A stretch of DNA of 12,012 bases, taken from NCBI GenBank assembly GCA_964392945.1, contig CAYMSH010000191.1:1-12012 (forward strand), given 5' to 3'. Position 1 is the first letter of the stretch; each line of letters starts with the position of its first letter. The translations under genes were made by a program, and so were the position numbers. Source of the DNA: BS750m-G57 sp964392945 (GTDB taxonomy: Bacteria > Planctomycetota > Phycisphaerae > SM23-33). Shown here one piece after another: positions 6,908 to 12,012 of the stretch. The notes beneath the pieces are model-generated. The model had not been told where the DNA came from. It did not search any database and saw only the letters and a list, made by a program, of their open reading frames with translations.

Positions 6908-7822
6908 CTACTTCTTCTTGGGTTTCACAACGATCTTGCCCCAGGCTTCAACTTCGACAAACGCTGCGTATTTCCTGGCCTTGTTGGGGACCAGAGTCGT
7001 GAACTTAAGGGAAGTGACCACGCGTTTCTTGATCTTGAACTCCTGGCGATCGCCGTTGTATTCCGGCTTGATCGTCTCCTTCGAGCCGTCGGAGAATTCG
7101 ACGGTGGCTTCTTTCCAGTAACCGCCCTGGCGTTTGTTGAAACGCCCGACGATTACGATCTTGTCGATCTCGACCTCTCGGCCGAAGTCGACGGCAAGTT
7201 CCGGCGCCGGATGCTTTCCGCCGGGCAGATACGGACCCCAGCTCTGGCGAGGCCAACTGTGATGATCGCCTGTGGCTTCGACGAATCCGTCGATCGCGGT
7301 CTTGGCCGAAAAGACCGCAGCTTCGCCCCATTCGCTGTTGGAACTCGCATGCGGATACGCCGCAGATTTGCCGCGCGGGTCCATCGGGTTGACCGCCAGA
7401 TTGCGATAGGCTCCGACTTCCTTGTCAGTGGCCTCGCGTGCGGTGATCACGTGTTTGGCGCCGGCGAAGGCCTTCGGCGGATGCGGATACTTCTTGGCGT
7501 ATTTGCCGACGGGCCAGAGCGGTATGGGGAAATCCGCCGTCTTCTTCGGGCAAAACAGCAGCGCTTCGGCGTAGTGCTCGTCAACCTTGATCGCCATGTT
7601 CTCCGCGCCGGTCACAACGATCCGATCGCCCTTTTGGTACTTGCGGTCCAGTTCGAGTTTCCCGCTTGTCGATTCCTTGACGGTCTTGCCGTCGGCGTCG
7701 ATCAGAGCAATCTTGATCTGGGCCTTCTTGGTTTCGACAGCCGACGAAGTCACCGCCATGCCGAACGCCAGCGCGACTGCAACGATTGCGATGATGGTGT
7801 TACGGTTCCGTAGTGCGTTCAT
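6908..7822 (-). CDS. Exported discoidin-like (F5/8 type C / CBM32-type) protein with an unassigned N-terminal domain
   Basis: The 304-residue protein starts with an uncleaved-looking or signal segment (residues about 8-28, IIAIVAVALAFGMAVTSSA). Residues about 32-125 form a small unassigned domain ('LWPVGKYAKKYPHPPKAF'). Residues about 150-296 read as a discoidin-type beta-sandwich: 'AIDG' at 177-180, 'SWGPYLPGG' near 194-202, 'ELAVDFGREVEIDKIVIVGR' at 208-227, 'YWKEATVEFSDGS' at 235-247 and a closing 'FVEVEAWG'. Such domains usually bind sugars or cell-surface ligands; the ligand here is unknown. AGGAG lies a few nt before the ATG. The gene is the last of three minus-strand genes, 36 nt after the PDZ-peptidase gene, suggesting one transcript and a shared extracellular role. 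No catalytic motif is recognised. Confidence 0.85.
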   Translation of the reverse strand: MNALRNRNTIIAIVAVALAFGMAVTSSAVETKKAQIKIALIDADGKTVKESTSGKLELDRKYQKGDRIVVTGAENMAIKVDEHYAEALLFCPKKTADFPIPLWPVGKYAKKYPHPPKAFAGAKHVITAREATDKEVGAYRNLAVNPMDPRGKSAAYPHASSNSEWGEAAVFSAKTAIDGFVEATGDHHSWPRQSWGPYLPGGKHPAPELAVDFGREVEIDKIVIVGRFNKRQGGYWKEATVEFSDGSKETIKPEYNGDRQEFKIKKRVVTSLKFTTLVPNKARKYAAFVEVEAWGKIVVKPKKK

Positions 7823-7839
7823 TGTTTTCTCCTGAAGTT

Positions 7840-7863
7840 CGTGACGCTGGGTAAAACGTCACG
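7840..7863. promoter_or_regulatory. Intercistronic inverted repeat at the end of the peptidase gene
   Basis: A perfect 7-bp inverted repeat, CGTGACG at 7840-7846 and CGTCACG at 7857-7863 with a 10-nt loop, overlaps the stop codon of the peptidase gene and ends 6 nt before the AGGAG of the discoidin-like gene on the minus strand. There is no T tract, so it is not a terminator; it could stabilise or tune the downstream message, or be chance. Confidence 0.4.
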
Positions 7864-9415
7864 CCGCCCTGTTTCTTGCCAGCTGATCGGCGTATTTGAC
7901 TTTCTTGGCGCGCCATCGCAGCCACGACAAGTCCCTGGGAACGGCGCCGAGCTTGACGGTTACAGTCTTGTACTTCCCGCCTCTGCGGAACTCGATCTTC
8001 ACTTTGTCGCCGACATCGTGGCCCGTAACAGTGCGCAGCAGCTCGCCGGTGTCAGCCATTCGGCGCCCGTCGAGCTTTACGATTATGTCGCCGACCTTCA
8101 GTCCGCCTCGATCAGCGGCGCTGCCCGGGACAATACGGAGTATCTTCAACCCGTCGACCTGCTTTGCCAGTTGCACGCCGATGTACGCCTGGTTGGCCGA
8201 AAGCCGCAACGGAACGTCCTTGAGCTTTCTAGCCCACTTCAGCCAGTCGGCCTCGATCTTGTCCAACGGCTTGCCGATGACTTTTTCGATAGCTTTGGCG
8301 CCTGTGGGATCGTCTTCATATCCGGCTTTGTAGGCGTCGTACCATTTCTTCAGCAGCCCCTTTTCGTAAAGGTACATGAAAATGTACCGACCCTGCGGAT
8401 ACGCCACGGAGCTTTTCTTCATGAATTCGGCGTGCGAGAGCTTGAAAAACTCTCGCCAGGGAATCTGCCTGTCCCTGCGCAGGACGCTCCTCAAAACGTT
8501 GGCTCGATGGTTCGGTATCGGCCTGGCCGTTCCGTTTACCAGCTTGGAGCTTTCAAACAGCGTCGCCAACCCCTCGATAACCCATATCGGATGCATGTGG
8601 CCTATCGCCGCCTGGTCTGCGAAGTGCAGCGCGTGGGTGAACTCGTGGGTCAGGACCATGCCGATCGAGCGAACGGTCAACTGGCGATTCATCGGGTCGT
8701 ACGCCCCGCCGAGCCGTCGCGGAAGATTCTTGGCCACGCGCGGTATGACGACTGTCACGTATTCGTCAAAGCGATTGTCGAACAGCGTCTTCCACTGCGC
8801 AGCGGCGTATTTCGAAAGCGAGACCTTCAGCTCCTCCAGCGTGCGTGTGTCAATATCAGTAGCGAACACGAGCTTGTTGGCGTGGTCTATTTCGCAGATA
8901 AACTCATCGCCGAACCGCTTCTTCAGCGTGGCCAGGATCTTCGCCGCCCGGCCGCGCTGGATCTTGTCGCGACGCACGAGGATCTTCTTGTAGCCGGCCA
9001 GTTTTCGCAGCGGGTCGAGGTCCGGGTCCTGCTCCATATACGCAAACGACATGTACCCGTTGTTGATCGCACTGTTCAGTTCTTCGATCGCCTTGTCGAA
9101 CTTCTCCCGGCGGCTGTACAGACACGCCATGTTGTAATGGGCGATATCGTTCTTCGGATCGATCTTGAGTATCTCTTGGAGCTTGGCCTTGCAGCGATCG
9201 AAGCGTCCGGCCTTGAAATGTTCGATCGCCTCGCGGTTCAGCGCCATGATCCTGCGCATTTTGGCCATGTGCGCGCGGGCTTTGCGCTGGATGGCGGCTT
9301 TGTCTTCCTTCGAGGGCGCCTTGGGCTTGCCAGCGACTAACCCCGGCGAGGCGAGGAACAGCGAAACAGCGATGATCGCCGTCAGTGCGTTGGTCAGTAG
9401 GTGCGTTCGTCTCAT
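7859..9415 (-). CDS. Exported TPR / gluzincin metallopeptidase (peptidase MA-like) / PDZ protein
   Basis: A 518-residue protein in three parts. After a signal peptide (residues 1-28, ending LVAG) come TPR-type helices at about 59-121. The middle is a zinc peptidase of the MA-like type: HEFTH at 257-261 supplies two His ligands and the catalytic Glu258, and Glu281 in WVIEGLATLFE is the expected third ligand, giving the HExxH...E gluzincin layout. The C-terminal part, about 407-490, is a PDZ domain ('AYIGVQL', 'PGSAADRGGLKVGDIIVKLDG'). Predicted role: a periplasmic or secreted protease, or a peptidase-like protein, whose PDZ and TPR parts select or dock partners. The start is supported by AAAGGA six nt upstream of the ATG. 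It lies 52 nt after the pectate-lyase-like gene and 36 nt before the discoidin-like gene, in the same direction. Substrate unknown. Confidence 0.9.
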   Translation of the reverse strand: MRRTHLLTNALTAIIAVSLFLASPGLVAGKPKAPSKEDKAAIQRKARAHMAKMRRIMALNREAIEHFKAGRFDRCKAKLQEILKIDPKNDIAHYNMACLYSRREKFDKAIEELNSAINNGYMSFAYMEQDPDLDPLRKLAGYKKILVRRDKIQRGRAAKILATLKKRFGDEFICEIDHANKLVFATDIDTRTLEELKVSLSKYAAAQWKTLFDNRFDEYVTVVIPRVAKNLPRRLGGAYDPMNRQLTVRSIGMVLTHEFTHALHFADQAAIGHMHPIWVIEGLATLFESSKLVNGTARPIPNHRANVLRSVLRRDRQIPWREFFKLSHAEFMKKSSVAYPQGRYIFMYLYEKGLLKKWYDAYKAGYEDDPTGAKAIEKVIGKPLDKIEADWLKWARKLKDVPLRLSANQAYIGVQLAKQVDGLKILRIVPGSAADRGGLKVGDIIVKLDGRRMADTGELLRTVTGHDVGDKVKIEFRRGGKYKTVTVKLGAVPRDLSWLRWRAKKVKYADQLARNRAA

Positions 9416-9467
9416 TTCGAATCCTTTATCTCGCTCGACTCCATTCGATACATACTACATCGGCTGA

Positions 9468-10994
9468 TCATCTCTTCTGCAGCCTGCGTTTCAGTTGGGC
9501 CTGGTGGAGGTCCTTGGGGATAAGCGCCTCGGGTTTGATCGCTTCGAACCAGATTCCGCCGGGAACGGTCTGCGACGGCTTATCTGTTTTTACGCCTATC
9601 AGGTTAATCGACGGCGGCCCGAATCCGCCTGGATGCTTCTGTGGTTTTTTAGCCCGAATACCCCAGAATGTCCCGCCCCCCCCGCAATTCCTGCCCAACG
9701 ATCGGCCGCCGCCGCACTTCCACATGCGCCCCCCGGAGCCGAGGTCGAGATTCGTAAACAAGTTCGCAAACGGAGCCCGCTTGTGATGATCGAAACACAG
9801 GTCCTCGCCGCGCCCGTTGGACGCCACGTTGCCCCAGGTTCGCGAGACGGTTATGTCGTGGACAAACTTCATCCTGACGTCGAAACGCGTAACCAGATTG
9901 TCGCTGCCGCCCATCGTCAGGCCGTGGTGGCCGAACAGACCTCGCCTGTCGGTCTTGCATCCGACGGTTTCCAGCAGTATCCCCTCTACCGTGCAGAACC
10001 GGCCCCGGGCGTAAATCCCGCTGTCGGCGTTGACGATTCGGATATTGCGAGCCCAGCAGTCGACAACGGCGCCAAACTGGATCGCATTGAAGCCGAGTTC
10101 AGTAAAGTGGCCTTTGTACTGTCGTTTCGGGAACAGGAAGCAGAGATTCTCGATCCCGCACTCGCTGACTGTTGGGTTGAACTGCAGAACTCTCGGGTTC
10201 CAGTCCGGATGGATCTCCAGCGGCAGATACCGATCGACGGTCATTTGACCCTTGCCGAGCGACACGACGCGACAAGGCAGGGAAACCCGCGTAGAACCGG
10301 CGCGAATTTTGCGAGTATCGCCGGGGTCTGCGGAATAAAGATGCGAAAGGAGCGACTTTTTCTTGTCGTCTCGAATACTGATCTGTATTCGCTGTCCCGG
10401 TTTCAGGTTCTTTGTCGAGGCGACTTTGTAGGTCCGCTGGCCTCGCCTGGCCCGAGCCGTTATCGTCGTAAGCGCGCCGGACCTGATGACGCCTTTGAAA
10501 AATATAAATCCGCCGCCCCAGGAGTAGTTAGACGTGGGACGACCGCTGGTGGTCTGGCCCATGTTCGGCTTGATGTCGTTCAGCGGTTTGGGGAAGACCA
10601 GGAATGTCTTGTCTGTCCCGGCGCCTCGCAACACAACCCCGCTCTTGGCGACTTCGATGATCTTCGTGATCTTGTATCGCCCCGGCGGAATGTAAATCGC
10701 GCCGCTCTTGACTGCAGCGATCGCCTTGACGAACGCTTCGCTGTCGTCGGTTCGCCCGTCGCCTTTGGCGCCGAACTGTTTGACGCTGGCGACCTGCTTG
10801 ATCGTCGGGATCGCTTTTTCGCCGCTGTGGTATCCTGCGTGCGAGAAGTCCGGCAGGCGTGCGGAGGGGTTCCACTTCTCGCCGGACCGGCCGAAGAGTT
10901 TCGATACGTTTTGACCGGCCGAAGCAAACCCTGCGCCAAGCAGCAGGATGCACGTCGAGGCCAGTAGTCTCTGGAGGCGGTGAGTCCGGTCCAC
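9468..10994 (-). CDS. Secreted right-handed beta-helix protein, pectate lyase superfamily (Pectate_lyase_3 / GH28-related)
   Basis: I take the GTG at 10994 as start: it has GGAAGGAA six nt upstream and gives a clean signal peptide (residues 1-26, hydrophobic LLASTCILLLGAGFASA), giving 508 residues. An ATG much further upstream would run back through the divergent promoter region and into the sulfatase gene. Mature residues about 30-62 hold a conserved lead-in ('GRLPDFSHAGYHSGEK'-like, seen as ARLPDFSHAGYHSGEK). Residues about 68-130 carry the typical opening of the Pectate_lyase_3 fold, 'FGAKGDGRTDD' followed by 'AIYIPPGRYKIT' and 'VLRGAG'. The rest, to about 430, looks like helical beta-strand coils. 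The family includes polygalacturonases, other glycosidases and lyases, so substrate and even catalysis are open. First gene of the minus-strand cluster; divergent from the sulfatase. Confidence 0.88.
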   Translation of the reverse strand: MDRTHRLQRLLASTCILLLGAGFASAGQNVSKLFGRSGEKWNPSARLPDFSHAGYHSGEKAIPTIKQVASVKQFGAKGDGRTDDSEAFVKAIAAVKSGAIYIPPGRYKITKIIEVAKSGVVLRGAGTDKTFLVFPKPLNDIKPNMGQTTSGRPTSNYSWGGGFIFFKGVIRSGALTTITARARRGQRTYKVASTKNLKPGQRIQISIRDDKKKSLLSHLYSADPGDTRKIRAGSTRVSLPCRVVSLGKGQMTVDRYLPLEIHPDWNPRVLQFNPTVSECGIENLCFLFPKRQYKGHFTELGFNAIQFGAVVDCWARNIRIVNADSGIYARGRFCTVEGILLETVGCKTDRRGLFGHHGLTMGGSDNLVTRFDVRMKFVHDITVSRTWGNVASNGRGEDLCFDHHKRAPFANLFTNLDLGSGGRMWKCGGGRSLGRNCGGGGTFWGIRAKKPQKHPGGFGPPSINLIGVKTDKPSQTVPGGIWFEAIKPEALIPKDLHQAQLKRRLQKR

Positions 10995-11000
10995 AAATAT

Positions 11001-11008
11001 TTCCTTCC
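11001..11008 (-). promoter_or_regulatory. Ribosome binding site that fixes the GTG start of the beta-helix gene
   Basis: GGAAGGAA on the minus strand lies 6 nt upstream of the GTG at 10994. No ATG in that frame nearby has both such a site and an intact signal peptide, so this site decides the start. Confidence 0.7.
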
Positions 11009-11051
11009 AGGGCGTTGAGGGATGGCGATACCAACCGCCACATTCTTCTGG

Positions 11052-11062
11052 TATAGTATAAC
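11052..11062. promoter_or_regulatory. Overlapping divergent -10-like elements
   Basis: The nearly self-complementary stretch TATAGTATAAC gives -10-like hexamers on both strands: TATAGT (11052-11057) or TATAAC (11057-11062) toward the sulfatase, and TATACT (11060-11055) toward the beta-helix gene. It lies midway in the 106-nt divergent spacer. I found no good -35 at the right distance on either strand, so confidence is limited. Confidence 0.35.
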
Positions 11063-11100
11063 AGATTGCAAGCGGTTTTTTTAGCGACTGGAGAGTAGAA

Positions 11101-12012
11101 ATGCAAAGCAAACAACTTAATCGACGCGGTTTCCTGAAGATGATCGGCATGTCGGCGGCAGTTGCGGCCGCGGCTCCGACGGTAGCCGCACCGGCGAAAT
11201 CCGCCAAATCGGCCAAGCCTAACTTCATCGTAATATACGCCGACGACCAGGGATACGGAGACCTCGGCTGCTACGGGTCCAAGAAGGTCAAGACCCCTCA
11301 TATCGACAAGATGTGCGCCGAAGGAATGAAGTTTACCGACTTCTACGTGACGGCTCCGGTCTGCTCGCCAACGCGATCGTCGCTTGTCACCGGTTGCTAC
11401 CCGCGCCGCGTCGGGATGCACCAGCACGTGCTGTTCCCCCATTCGAGCCGGGGTCTGAACCCCAGCGAAATTACGATCGCCGAACTGCTCAAAAAGCAGG
11501 GATACGCAACGGCGTGCGTGGGCAAATGGCACATGGGACACCAGAAAAAGTTCCTGCCGACCAGCCAGGGATTCGACTACTACTACGGTATTCCGTTCAG
11601 CAACGACATGTGGCTGCCGGCGAATATGAAGTACGCCGCCGACGCCAAACTGCCCGAAGGCTTCACTGACGAGCAGCGCAAAAAAGGCGAACGAAGGCGT
11701 AACGACGTGCCGCTGATGCGGAACGAAGAGGTGATCGAATACCCCGCCGACCAGGGCGAACTGACCGAACGCTACACTCTTGAAGTCGTCAAGTTCATCA
11801 CCGAAAACAAGGACGGACCGTTCTTCGTCTATCTGCCCCACACCATGCCCCACTACCCGCTGCGCATTTCGAAGAAGTTCAAGGGCTTCACCGGAGCCGG
11901 AATGTTCGCTGACGTCATCGCGTGCATCGACTGGGGCGTCGGCGAGATACTCAAATCGCTGAAGGACCTCGGCATAGATGAGAACACGCTGGTGATCTAC
12001 ACGTCAGACAAC
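11101..12012 (+). CDS. Tat-exported Cys-type sulfatase (arylsulfatase family), 3' end outside window
   Basis: The first 304 residues of an alkaline-phosphatase-superfamily sulfatase, which cleaves sulfate esters using a formylglycine made from Cys. A twin-arginine signal is visible (RRGFLKM at 8-14, then an Ala-rich core to about residue 30). The catalytic domain follows: metal ligands Asp48-Asp49 in IVIYADDQGYGD, the signature C-S-P-T-R at 88-92 with Cys88 as the modified residue and Arg92, and GKWHMG at 141-146 with Lys142 and His144. The visible part ends in TSDN, whose Asp303 and Asn304 are the usual metal ligands, so the core active site is complete. Full-length relatives are generally about 450-550 residues, so a C-terminal part is missing only because of the window edge. 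GGAG at 11090-11093 supports the ATG. Which sulfated sugar or aryl ester it uses is unknown. It needs a formylglycine-generating partner, not present here. Confidence 0.93.
   Translation, partial: MQSKQLNRRGFLKMIGMSAAVAAAAPTVAAPAKSAKSAKPNFIVIYADDQGYGDLGCYGSKKVKTPHIDKMCAEGMKFTDFYVTAPVCSPTRSSLVTGCYPRRVGMHQHVLFPHSSRGLNPSEITIAELLKKQGYATACVGKWHMGHQKKFLPTSQGFDYYYGIPFSNDMWLPANMKYAADAKLPEGFTDEQRKKGERRRNDVPLMRNEEVIEYPADQGELTERYTLEVVKFITENKDGPFFVYLPHTMPHYPLRISKKFKGFTGAGMFADVIACIDWGVGEILKSLKDLGIDENTLVIYTSDN

Noticed and set aside
7841..9340. Plus-strand frame of 499 codons
   Set aside because: Antisense to the metallopeptidase gene, whose HExxH...E and PDZ motifs are unmistakable; no domain is visible in the antisense product.
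9495..10967. Plus-strand frame of 490 codons
   Set aside because: Antisense to the beta-helix gene, in GC-rich DNA where long shadow frames are common.
10995..11228. N-terminal extension of the beta-helix gene to an upstream ATG at 11228
   Set aside because: It would overlap the sulfatase coding region on the opposite strand and bury the signal peptide; the GTG at 10994 with GGAAGGAA is better.
10528..11853. Minus-strand frame of 441 codons across the sulfatase start
   Set aside because: It is antisense to the sulfatase and out of frame with the beta-helix gene, and crosses the divergent promoter region.

Overview
The window reads as chromosomal DNA from a GC-rich bacterium, most likely a Planctomycetota member (Phycisphaerae-like). 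The evidence is the mix of secreted protein families: an NPCBM-containing exported protein, a Tat-exported Cys-type sulfatase, a secreted PQQ-like beta-propeller starting 'WPGFMGPNGDG', an EF-hand-repeat protein and a discoidin-type protein. This taxonomic call is an inference from gene content; there is no rRNA or marker gene here. Every gene I accept appears to encode an exported protein.

Layout. (1) About 1-1924, minus strand: a long frame that is open to the left window edge. It has a signal peptide, a long N-terminal region and an NPCBM-like carbohydrate-binding domain, then runs in frame into the middle of a class III PLP-dependent aminotransferase. This junction is the oddest thing in the window: a new fusion, a deletion scar, or an assembly chimera. 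(2) 2052-5463, plus strand: a probable two-gene unit of a multidomain GH33-type exo-sialidase and a PQQ-like beta-propeller protein with a lipobox-like signal, closed by a strong hairpin terminator at 5503-5535. (3) 5570-6682, minus strand: an exported protein with nine EF-hand-like calcium loops, convergent with the PQQ gene across the terminator, with its own promoter-like sequence. (4) 6908-10994, minus strand: a compact three-gene cluster (gaps of 52 and 36 nt) of a pectate-lyase-3-type beta-helix protein, a TPR-metallopeptidase-PDZ protein, and a discoidin-like (F5/8 type C) protein. (5) 11101-12012, plus strand: a Tat-signal, formylglycine-type sulfatase cut by the right edge and divergent from cluster 4 across a 106-nt shared promoter region.

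Taken together, sialidase, sulfatase, beta-helix lyase-like protein, two carbohydrate-binding-type proteins and a secreted peptidase suggest attack on a sulfated, possibly sialylated glycan or glycoprotein. That joint role is inferred from neighbourhood; substrates cannot be read from the sequence. I see no RNA genes, IS elements, CRISPR arrays or phage genes. Apart from the hybrid frame at the left edge, nothing here is clearly an undescribed system.
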